DNA of 6,402 bases from an uncultured Lachnospiraceae bacterium (GTDB taxonomy: Bacteria; Bacillota_A; Clostridia; Lachnospirales; Lachnospiraceae). The position numbers were made by a program, and so were the translations under genes. Positions 1 through 4,996 of this stretch are shown here, one piece after another. The notes under the pieces are model-generated. The model did no database searches and had not been told where the DNA came from. It saw only the letters and a list, made by a program, of their open reading frames with translations. Location of the stretch: NCBI GenBank assembly GCA_902783205.1, contig CACZQE010000221.1, positions 1 to 6,402 on the forward strand, read 5' to 3'. The number at the start of each line of letters is the position of its first letter. Position 1 is the first letter of the stretch.

Positions 1-254
1 TCGCAAAGATCGACAGGAAGTTTTCCGGTTCCCGAAGAGCCATTATCCATCAGAGAAGAGCTCTGGCGGGAGACGGCAGCGGCAGACTTAAGTTCCGCCT
101 GATTCTTGATCGTTTCAGTGTGGAAGTTTTCATCAATGACGGTCAGAAGGTCATGACCGCAACCATCTACACGGACATGTCCGCGGAAGGAATCTCATTT
201 ATCGCCGACGGCAGTGTCCGCATCAGTGTCTCCGGATACAGGCTTGACTTCTGA
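1..254 (+). CDS. GH32 beta-fructosidase (sucrose-6-phosphate hydrolase/levanase type), C-terminal fragment
   Basis: Only the last 83 codons are in the window; the frame starts at base 3 and ends at TGA 252-254. The readable protein begins AKIDRKFSGSRR and ends SGYRLDF. The segment RLILDRFSVEVFINDG is the typical C-terminal beta-sandwich signature of glycoside hydrolase family 32 (invertases, sucrose-6-phosphate hydrolases, levanases), and IDRKFSG matches the family's 'DR..SG' stretch just before it. GH32 enzymes hydrolyse beta-fructosidic bonds in sucrose, sucrose-6-phosphate or fructans. The N-terminal five-bladed propeller with the catalytic residues is outside the window, so substrate and location (cytosolic or secreted) cannot be decided. 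The next gene starts 77 nt downstream on the same strand, with its own possible promoter between them. Family assignment is fairly secure; the exact enzyme is not. Confidence 0.85.
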   Translation, partial: AKIDRKFSGSRRAIIHQRRALAGDGSGRLKFRLILDRFSVEVFINDGQKVMTATIYTDMSAEGISFIADGSVRISVSGYRLDF

Positions 255-267
255 ATGAAAAAAGAGT

Positions 268-295
268 TTGCCTTTTCCGGTTTTTAGGGTAATAT
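268..295 (+). promoter_or_regulatory. Possible sigma-A promoter for the cytidylate kinase-like gene
   Basis: A TTGCCT box at 268-273 and a TAATAT box at 290-295 are separated by 16 bp, each matching 4 of 6 consensus positions. They lie in the 77-nt gap between the GH32 stop and the next start codon. The match is only fair, and readthrough from the GH32 gene is an equally possible source of transcript. Confidence 0.35.
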
Positions 296-319
296 ATCAA
301 TAGAAATCTATGTCTGATC

Positions 320-325
320 AGGAGG
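320..325 (+). promoter_or_regulatory. Ribosome binding site of the cytidylate kinase-like gene
   Basis: AGGAGG lies 6 nt before the ATG at 332. It is a perfect Shine-Dalgarno core at ideal spacing and fixes this start codon. Confidence 0.85.
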
Positions 326-331
326 TAGCTC

Positions 332-820
332 ATGAATCTTGTCTTAACTTTCAGCAGAGGATACGGCACCGGGACCAGCATTATTACGGATGAATTATCC
401 AGACGGCTTAATGTACCGGTCTACGGCAGAGACTTTATCTGCAGGTCACTGCAGGATGAAGAGAATCTGGAAGAACAGAGAGCCATGATAAAGAAGCTTG
501 CGCAGGAACCCTGCATCATCGTCGGAAGAGGTGCTTCCGATGTGTTGAAAGACCAGCACAATGCAGTCAATATCTTTGTTCATGCCAGACGTCCCGACAG
601 AGTGAAGCGGATTATGCAGAAGGAAGGACTCAGTGAGGAGGAGGCCTCCGAAAAGATTACCCGTGTGGATGCGGAGCGGAAGAAGTTCTATGAGGAAAAC
701 ACGGGAAAGTTCTGGGGTGATGTGGATGCATTTGACATCATCATAGACACAAGCAGGATTCCTATTGAAGATTGTGCAAGTGCCATTATAAGGTATCTTG
801 AACATATAGGAGACCTGTAA
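332..820 (+). CDS. Cytidylate kinase-like P-loop protein (short form)
   Basis: This 162-residue soluble protein resembles the 'cytidylate kinase-like' family (Cytidylate_kin2 type), which is distinct from canonical Cmk. Seen directly: an N-terminal strand and glycine-rich turn LTFSRGYGTGTS (residues 5-16) corresponding to the family's SRxYGSGG; GRDFI (32-36); CIIVGRGASDVL (61-72); IFVHARRPDRVKRI (81-94) with clustered arginines; a lid-like helix with R111, D113, R116 and the NTGKFWGD turn (123-130); and FDIIIDTSR (134-142). The loop has no GKS/GKT lysine, which is usual for this family. From memory the family runs to about 200 residues, and the missing part appears to be the segment between GRDFI and the VGRGA strand, here only about 25 residues. 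It probably binds a nucleotide, but the substrate is unknown and cytidylate phosphorylation should not be assumed. It ends just before a strong hairpin terminator. Confidence 0.8.
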   Translation: MNLVLTFSRGYGTGTSIITDELSRRLNVPVYGRDFICRSLQDEENLEEQRAMIKKLAQEPCIIVGRGASDVLKDQHNAVNIFVHARRPDRVKRIMQKEGLSEEEASEKITRVDAERKKFYEENTGKFWGDVDAFDIIIDTSRIPIEDCASAIIRYLEHIGDL

Positions 821-853
821 AAAATCAAATATGACTTCAACAGAGCACGAAAG

Positions 854-880
854 AGGGGCTGCCGCTTAGCGGCAGCCCCT
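854..880. terminator. Intrinsic terminator between convergent genes (probably bidirectional)
   Basis: A perfect 12-bp stem, AGGGGCTGCCGC (854-865) and GCGGCAGCCCCT (869-880), encloses the 3-nt loop TTA. AGCAC (844-848) and GTGCT (881-885) can extend it past a 5-nt bulge. It lies between the stop of the cytidylate kinase-like gene (820) and the stop of the opposing symporter gene (938). The following bases are only modestly T-rich in either direction (GTGCTGTTT on +, CTTTCGTGCT on -), so the very stable GC stem must do most of the work. The position suggests it serves both genes. Confidence 0.75.
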
Positions 881-937
881 GTGCTGTTTACATGTCGGGC
901 ATTCACAGCATTTATAAGAGGATAGTATGGAGGTTGG

Positions 938-2470
938 CTAATCTCCAAGAGCGGTTTTCTGTTCTACAGAAGTCCGCTTAGTGTAACATGCGAAGGTTTC
1001 ATCCAGAAGTCCGGCATCGGGCTTCGGGGTAAAGAGGCTGACGATGGGGACGATCACAAGACCGGAGAGCATGGCGATAGAACCGCAGTTGATCGGAGAC
1101 CGCATGATTTCCGGAAGTATCTGGGGCGCCAGCATACATGTGATCATCAGCAGGCAGCCGAATACAAAGCTGACCCAGCAGGCAATCTTTGTGGTGCCTT
1201 TCCAGTAGAGAGAGTACATAAAGGGTGCCAGGAAGGCGCCGGCAAGTGCTCCCCAGGAAATACCCATAAGCTGGGCGATAAAGGTTACGGAACTCTTGTA
1301 CTGGATCAGGGCGATCACAGCGGAAATCGCGATGAATACCAGGATCAGTACTCTGATATAAAGAACCTGTTTTTTCTCGCTCATGTCCTTGATGATATTG
1401 TCCTTGAGCAGGTCGATGGTCAGTGTGGAACTTGACGCAATGACCAGTGAGGACAGGGTGGACATGGAGGCGGACATTACAAGGATTACGACCAGTGCGA
1501 TCATGGGGCCGCCAAGACCCTGCAGCATGGTGGGAATGATAGAGTCAAAGCCGTTAGCTGCCACATCGATCTGGTCGGAGAAAAGACGTCCGAATCCGCC
1601 GAGGAAATAACATCCGCCGGCTACAACCAGAGCGAAGAAGGTAGAGATAATAGTTCCCTTCTTGATGGAGTCCTCATTATTGATGGCGTAGAACTTCTGG
1701 ACCATTTGCGGGAGACCCCAGGTACCGAGGGATGTCAGGATAACGACAAACATCAGATTGAGGGGGTCGGGACCGAAGAAGGAAGCAAAGACGCCGGGCT
1801 GTGAGGATACAGTGGGGTCGGATACATTTGCCAGACCGTTTAAGGCTGCCATGAATCCTCCTTTACTTTTCAGTACGGCGCCAATGACTGCAACGATACC
1901 GAAGAGCATGATGATTCCCTGTATGAAATCATTGATGGCAGTGGCCATGTAGCCTCCTGCGATTACGTAGATGGCGGTAAGAACAGCCATCAGGATGATA
2001 CATATGGAATAATCAATGTTAAATGCCATTCCGAACAGTCTGGAAAGACCGTTGTAGAGAGAGGCAGTGTAGGGAATCAGGAATATAAAGATAATGATGG
2101 ATGAAGCGATCTTCAGTGAAGGGCTCTGGAACCTCTCACCGAAAAACTGAGGCATGGTGGCGGAATTCAGATGCTGCGTCATGATTCTCGTACGCCGTCC
2201 CAGGATGACCCAGGCCATGAGCGAGCCGATGATACAGTTACCGATACCTGCCCAGGTTGCCGAGATTCCGTATCGCCATCCGAACTGGCCGGCATAACCG
2301 ACGAATACAACGGCGGAGAAATAGGATGTGCCGTAGGCAAAGGCTGTAAGCCAGGGACCGACAGAACGGCCGCCAAGGACAAATCCGTTTACATCAGTCG
2401 CATTTTTCCGGCAGTAAAGGCCGATAGCGACCAGGATGGCAAAGTAAAGAATCAGAACAATCAGCTTCAT
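938..2470 (-). CDS. Sodium:solute symporter (SSS/SLC5 family, PutP-like), substrate unknown
   Basis: This 510-residue inner-membrane protein should use the Na+ gradient to import a small solute. About 13 hydrophobic segments can be read (near residues 2-19, 40-62, 66-90, 121-142, 153-173, 182-200, 239-257, 273-293, 322-345, 369-388, 401-422, 427-449, 463-482), matching the usual 13-helix SSS topology and length. The family signature GGYMATAINDFIQG lies near 173-186. MSASMSTLSS (332-341) matches the PutP helix that holds Na+ ligands Ser340 and Thr341, here S337 and T338. Where PutP has Asp55 this protein has Y50 (GTSYFS), as my alignment by eye places it. The ATG at 2470 is chosen because AAGAGGT (2478-2484, complement) sits 7 nt upstream and the protein then starts directly with the first helix. 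A longer GTG start at 2533 has no ribosome site. Proline, pantothenate, sugars or other solutes all remain possible. Stop is TAG at 938-940. Confidence 0.88.
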   Translation of the reverse strand: MKLIVLILYFAILVAIGLYCRKNATDVNGFVLGGRSVGPWLTAFAYGTSYFSAVVFVGYAGQFGWRYGISATWAGIGNCIIGSLMAWVILGRRTRIMTQHLNSATMPQFFGERFQSPSLKIASSIIIFIFLIPYTASLYNGLSRLFGMAFNIDYSICIILMAVLTAIYVIAGGYMATAINDFIQGIIMLFGIVAVIGAVLKSKGGFMAALNGLANVSDPTVSSQPGVFASFFGPDPLNLMFVVILTSLGTWGLPQMVQKFYAINNEDSIKKGTIISTFFALVVAGGCYFLGGFGRLFSDQIDVAANGFDSIIPTMLQGLGGPMIALVVILVMSASMSTLSSLVIASSSTLTIDLLKDNIIKDMSEKKQVLYIRVLILVFIAISAVIALIQYKSSVTFIAQLMGISWGALAGAFLAPFMYSLYWKGTTKIACWVSFVFGCLLMITCMLAPQILPEIMRSPINCGSIAMLSGLVIVPIVSLFTPKPDAGLLDETFACYTKRTSVEQKTALGD

Positions 2471-2477
2471 GGGTGTT

Positions 2478-2484
2478 ACCTCTT
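2478..2484 (-). promoter_or_regulatory. Ribosome binding site that decides the symporter start
   Basis: On the minus strand AAGAGGT is followed after 7 nt by ATG (2470-2468). This supports MKLIVLILYF as the true N-terminus rather than a 21-residue-longer form from GTG at 2533. Confidence 0.75.
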
Positions 2485-2500
2485 TTCTAAAATATTTAAT

Positions 2501-2558
2501 AAACAGAAAAACATGGCCGGAACACTTTAACACTTTAACGCGTTTAAGCCATGTCTCC
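2501..2558 (-). promoter_or_regulatory. Possible attenuator-like hairpin in the symporter leader
   Basis: On the minus strand ACATGGC (2554-2548) pairs perfectly with GCCATGT (2517-2511) across a 30-nt loop, and the second arm runs directly into T5-C-T-G-T3 (2511-2501). In RNA, G·U and A-U pairs can lengthen the stem to about 12 pairs (2558-2547 with 2507-2518). The loop contains a near-palindrome that could form a smaller internal hairpin. A stem followed by a U-rich run inside the predicted leader, about 30 nt before the start codon, resembles an attenuator. The long loop and wobble pairs make the stem weak, so this is a hypothesis. Confidence 0.3.
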
Positions 2559-2578
2559 TAAAACATCAACACTTTAAC
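2521..2578. repeat. Three direct copies of an 11-bp repeat (AACACTTTAAC)
   Basis: Exact copies of AACACTTTAAC occur at 2521-2531, 2529-2539 and 2568-2578. The first two overlap by three bases (8-bp period); the third begins 39 bp after the second. On the minus strand it reads GTTAAAGTGTT, and the rightmost copy contains the predicted -10 box (TAAAGT) of the symporter promoter. Three exact copies within 58 bp beside a promoter is a typical arrangement for a transcription-factor binding array. The regulator is unknown. Confidence 0.6.
2533..2548. promoter_or_regulatory. Near-perfect 16-bp palindrome, candidate operator
   Basis: CTTTAACGCGTTTAAG pairs at 7 of 8 symmetrical positions around the centre 2540/2541, and its inner AACGCGTT is perfect. 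Its left arm is the CTTTAAC part of the second 11-bp repeat, so the right arm (GTTTAAG) looks like a slightly degenerate inverted copy. A CG-centred even palindrome of this size resembles LacI-family operators, but that is only a resemblance. It lies about 16-31 bp downstream of the predicted symporter start of transcription, a position suited to repression by blocking. Confidence 0.4.
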
Positions 2579-2599
2579 ACACAAAATTCAAAAAGTCAA
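2571..2599 (-). promoter_or_regulatory. Predicted sigma-A promoter of the symporter gene
   Basis: On the minus strand a TTGACT box (2599-2594, 5 of 6 consensus) is followed after exactly 17 bp by TAAAGT (2576-2571, 4 of 6), preceded by TGT as in an extended -10. Transcription would start near 2564, giving a leader of about 94 nt. The -10 box is inside the third AACACTTTAAC repeat. Confidence 0.55.
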
Positions 2600-2636
2600 T
2601 ATAATATGGCAATATTCCTGTAAAAGGCATATCCGT

Positions 2637-2665
2637 TTGTCCCCCTGTCTGATCTGTGATATAAT
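2637..2665 (+). promoter_or_regulatory. glgA: Predicted sigma-A promoter of glgA
   Basis: TTGTCC (2637-2642) and a perfect TATAAT (2660-2665) are 17 bp apart, and the -10 carries an upstream TGA, giving an extended -10 (TGATATAAT). Transcription would start near 2672, about 43 nt before the glgA start codon. It diverges from the symporter promoter; the two predicted start points are about 108 bp apart, so a regulator bound between them could affect both. Confidence 0.7.
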
Positions 2666-2696
2666 TTTCTGGAAAGAATAAGCCGAAATCAGATGC

Positions 2697-2704
2697 AGGA
2701 GGTG
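2697..2704 (+). promoter_or_regulatory. glgA: Ribosome binding site of glgA, unusually distant
   Basis: AGGAGGTG is an extended match to the 16S anti-Shine-Dalgarno sequence, but its AGGAGG core is 12 nt from the ATG at 2715, longer than usual. A second purine stretch, AGGAAA (2708-2713), is closer. The ATG at 2715 is still well supported because the protein then starts with the standard GlgA N-terminus. Confidence 0.7.
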
Positions 2705-2714
2705 AACAGGAAAC

Positions 2715-4157
2715 ATGAAAAAAATCCTTTATGCAGCTGCGGAATGCGGACCTTTTATCAAGACCGGCGGCCTGGGCAGTGTTCTTGCTTCTCTGCCCGG
2801 AGAGCTCGACCATGAAAATTATGATGTCCGGGTCGTGATTCCGGCATATGAATGTATTCCTCTTGAATGGAAAGAGAAGATGGAGACAGTTGCTGCCTTC
2901 TCCGTTACCATGAACTGGCGCAGCATCCCTACCAGGGTCAAAAGGCTGATCATGGAGGGGACGACCTATTACTTTATTGAAAACCTAAATTACTTCTGCG
3001 GAGACTACCCATATTCAGATATCTGGATCGATGTGGAAAAGTTCTGCTATTTCTGCAGAGCTGTACTGGAAATGACGGCCTATCTGGATTTTGAGCCGGA
3101 TATCATCCACTGCCATGACTGGCAGTCAGCCATGATTCCGGTTTACCTGCATTCTCCTTTTTACAGTTACGATCCTTTCTTTGCAGGGATTAAGACCGTC
3201 CTTACAATTCATAATCTCCGCTATCAGGGAATCACTGATATCGAAAGAATGAAAGACATTACAGGTCTGCCGGATGAAATGTTCAGTTATGACAAGCTGG
3301 AGCATTACGGAAATGCCAATATGCTAAAAGGCGGTATTTCTTTTGCGGATGAGATTACTACAGTCAGTAAGACCTACGCTGACGAGATCTGCACGCCGGA
3401 ATACGGAGACGGACTGGAGGCGGTACTGGACTGGCGAAAAGATGACCTGAAGGGAATTGTCAACGGAATTGACTACAAAATGTACTGTCCGGCCAAAGAT
3501 CCGGATATCCATACCAATTACGGACCAAAATCATTCCCTAAAGGAAAAAAAGAGAATAAACGCGCTCTTCAGGAGCTGACAGGACTTACTGTCGGTGAAG
3601 ATCTCCTGGCAGTGGGTATTGTGACAAGGCTGACCCAGCAAAAAGGTCTGGACCTGCTGTCACCTGTGATGGACAGGATTCTTTCCATGCCTGTGCAGTT
3701 ATTTGTACTGGGAGGCGGTGAGAAAGAGTATGAGGACATTTTCGCGAGGGCGGCGGAAGCCTTCCCGGACAGGGTCTATCTTAACACTTCCTACAGAGAT
3801 GATCTGGCCAGGAAAATCTATGCCGGGACCGATGCTGTCCTGATGCCTTCCCGTTTTGAGCCCTGCGGCCTGTCCCAGATGATGGCCCTGCGTTACGGCT
3901 CGGTACCCCTGATCCGTGAAACAGGCGGATTGAAGGATACGGTGGCTGTATATACAAAGTCCAAAACGCCCACAGGCTTCGGTTTTGAAGCGTGTGATCC
4001 CGAAGAACTGGCTGCCTGCCTGGAAACGGCGGTCCGGGTATTCCAAAAGGACAAAGAGGAGTGGAAAAAAATCGTGGCGAGAGGCATGAGAAAGGATTAT
4101 TCCTGGAAAGCCTCCTGCAAAAAATATGAAAAGCTTTATGATGAACTGACAGGCTGA
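2715..4157 (+). CDS. glgA: Glycogen synthase (ADP-glucose type, GT5)
   Basis: This 480-residue cytosolic protein is close to E. coli GlgA length (477). GlgA transfers glucose from ADP-glucose to the growing alpha-1,4-glucan. Motifs in order: KTGGL (residues 16-20) of the N-terminal nucleotide-sugar loop; IIHCHDW (130-136) and TIHN (164-167); TVSKTYADEI (216-225) and GIVNGID (247-253) before the domain junction; VTRLTQQKGLDL (303-314) with R305 and K310, matching E. coli R300 and K305; and PSRFEPCGLSQ (378-388), whose E382 matches E. coli catalytic Glu377, followed by RETGGLKDTV (401-410). Both GT-B domains are complete. One oddity is KTGGLGSV: Ser22 replaces the Asp (E. coli D21) normally present. 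No other glycogen gene is visible, and the gene is followed after 23 nt by a metallo-hydrolase gene, probably cotranscribed. The family call is secure; activity with the Ser variant is inferred. Confidence 0.93.
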   Translation: MKKILYAAAECGPFIKTGGLGSVLASLPGELDHENYDVRVVIPAYECIPLEWKEKMETVAAFSVTMNWRSIPTRVKRLIMEGTTYYFIENLNYFCGDYPYSDIWIDVEKFCYFCRAVLEMTAYLDFEPDIIHCHDWQSAMIPVYLHSPFYSYDPFFAGIKTVLTIHNLRYQGITDIERMKDITGLPDEMFSYDKLEHYGNANMLKGGISFADEITTVSKTYADEICTPEYGDGLEAVLDWRKDDLKGIVNGIDYKMYCPAKDPDIHTNYGPKSFPKGKKENKRALQELTGLTVGEDLLAVGIVTRLTQQKGLDLLSPVMDRILSMPVQLFVLGGGEKEYEDIFARAAEAFPDRVYLNTSYRDDLARKIYAGTDAVLMPSRFEPCGLSQMMALRYGSVPLIRETGGLKDTVAVYTKSKTPTGFGFEACDPEELAACLETAVRVFQKDKEEWKKIVARGMRKDYSWKASCKKYEKLYDELTG

Positions 4158-4165
4158 CGTGACCT

Positions 4166-4172
4166 GAGAGGA
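4166..4172 (+). promoter_or_regulatory. Ribosome binding site of the metallo-hydrolase gene
   Basis: GAGAGGA lies 8 nt before the ATG at 4181 and inside the 23-nt gap after glgA. No promoter fits in this gap, which supports cotranscription with glgA. Confidence 0.65.
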
Positions 4173-4180
4173 CAGAGAAT

Positions 4181-4996
4181 ATGAAAATGACCATTCTGGG
4201 TACCGGAAATGCCCTGGTGACCCAATGTTACAACACCTGCTTTATTATAGAGGATCAGGGCCAGTGCCTCCTGGTGGACGGAGGAGGCGGCAGCGAGATC
4301 CTGAAAAGGATCAGGGATGCCGGTTATGAGTGGACAGATATCCGATACATTTATATGACCCACAAGCATGTGGACCATATACTGGGCGTGGTTTGGATGG
4401 TCCGGGTTATCTCCCAGACCATGCTGAACGGTGACTACCGGGGAGACGCCTGGATTTACGGACATGATGAAGTGATCGGTTATTTGCGGGATATCTGTAT
4501 GATGCTGCTCAATCCCCGGGAACTGGACAATCTGGATGAGAGAATCCACCTGGTCATCCTGGAAGACGGAGAGGAGTTTGAGGCCATCGGACACAGACTG
4601 GTAGCATTTGACATCCATTCCACCAAGGCCAAGCAGTTCGGTTTTTCTCTTTACTATGGAGACGGGAAAAAGCTTACCTGCTGCGGAGACGAGCCTTATA
4701 CGGAATATGAGGAAGAATATGTCAGGGGCAGCGACTGGCTTTTGCACGAAGCTTTCTGCCTCTACGGCCAGGCGGACATTTTCCACCCCTATGAGCACCA
4801 TCACTCCACTGTGAAGGAGGCCAGCCAGATGGCGGAGGATCTGGAAGTCAGAAATCTGATCCTTTACCATACGGAAGACCGGAACATAGCCCGCAGGAAG
4901 GAACTCTATGAAAAAGAGGGCAGTGCCTATTACTCAGGTAATCTGCACGTGCCCTATGATATGGAAGTCTTTGAAATTGATGATGAGAAATTATAA
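4181..4996 (+). CDS. MBL-fold metallo-hydrolase, RNase Z-like
   Basis: This 271-residue cytosolic protein has the full metal-site set of the metallo-beta-lactamase fold, arranged as in the RNase Z/ElaC branch. Seen directly: ILGTGNA (residues 5-11); LLVDGGGG (30-37); THKHVDH (60-66), i.e. HxHxDH with H61, H63, D65 and H66; H146 in FDIHSTK; D170 in CCGDEP; LLHEAFC (187-193); HHSTVKEA (207-214), like the HSTAKEA of RNase Z; and LILYHTEDR (226-234) with H230. Two zinc or similar ions should be bound. Only 24 residues separate H146 from D170, where tRNase Z enzymes, as I recall, carry an inserted tRNA-gripping arm. A general phosphodiesterase or other hydrolase is therefore more likely than tRNA 3' processing. 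It sits 23 nt after glgA and probably shares its mRNA. Its stop codon overlaps that of the opposing rqcH. Confidence 0.85.
   Translation: MKMTILGTGNALVTQCYNTCFIIEDQGQCLLVDGGGGSEILKRIRDAGYEWTDIRYIYMTHKHVDHILGVVWMVRVISQTMLNGDYRGDAWIYGHDEVIGYLRDICMMLLNPRELDNLDERIHLVILEDGEEFEAIGHRLVAFDIHSTKAKQFGFSLYYGDGKKLTCCGDEPYTEYEEEYVRGSDWLLHEAFCLYGQADIFHPYEHHHSTVKEASQMAEDLEVRNLILYHTEDRNIARRKELYEKEGSAYYSGNLHVPYDMEVFEIDDEKL

Noticed and set aside
255..285. Possible weak terminator or 10-codon ORF after the GH32 stop
   Set aside because: The stem is only 5-6 A-T-rich pairs with an uneven arm, and the short frame has no ribosome site.
929..946. Small hairpin over the symporter stop codon (GGAGGTT/AATCTCC)
   Set aside because: It needs a G·U pair on the plus strand and has a mismatch in the minus-strand RNA, with no T-run after it. 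The strong stem at 854-880 accounts for termination.
2471..2533. N-terminal extension of the symporter by 21 residues from GTG at 2533
   Set aside because: There is no ribosome site before the GTG, the extension is not typical of the family, and a good AAGAGGT site precedes the ATG at 2470. The extended region also overlaps the repeats and the leader hairpin.
2544..2566. Tiny leader ORFs on the minus strand (ATG-TTT-TAG and ATG-GCT-TAA, the latter with AGGAG nearby)
   Set aside because: They are two codons long and the AGGAG is only 2 nt from the ATG, too close for normal initiation. Chance is the simplest explanation.
2600..2605. Second perfect TATAAT in the divergent region (+ strand)
   Set aside because: No convincing -35 box lies 16-18 bp upstream. 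The extended -10 promoter at 2637-2665 is much better for glgA.
2648..2693. Inverted repeat TCTGAT/ATCAGA flanking the glgA -10 box
   Set aside because: Only 6 bp with a 34-bp spacer, which is expected by chance in AT-rich sequence.
3781..4194. Open frame of 137 codons antisense to the end of glgA
   Set aside because: It lies opposite the conserved GlgA catalytic region, is rich in Pro, Arg and Ser as shadow frames are, and matches no family I recognise.
4136..4870. 244-codon open frame antisense to the metallo-hydrolase gene
   Set aside because: It overlaps almost the whole of a well-supported gene, has no recognisable motif, and is explained as a frame shadow.
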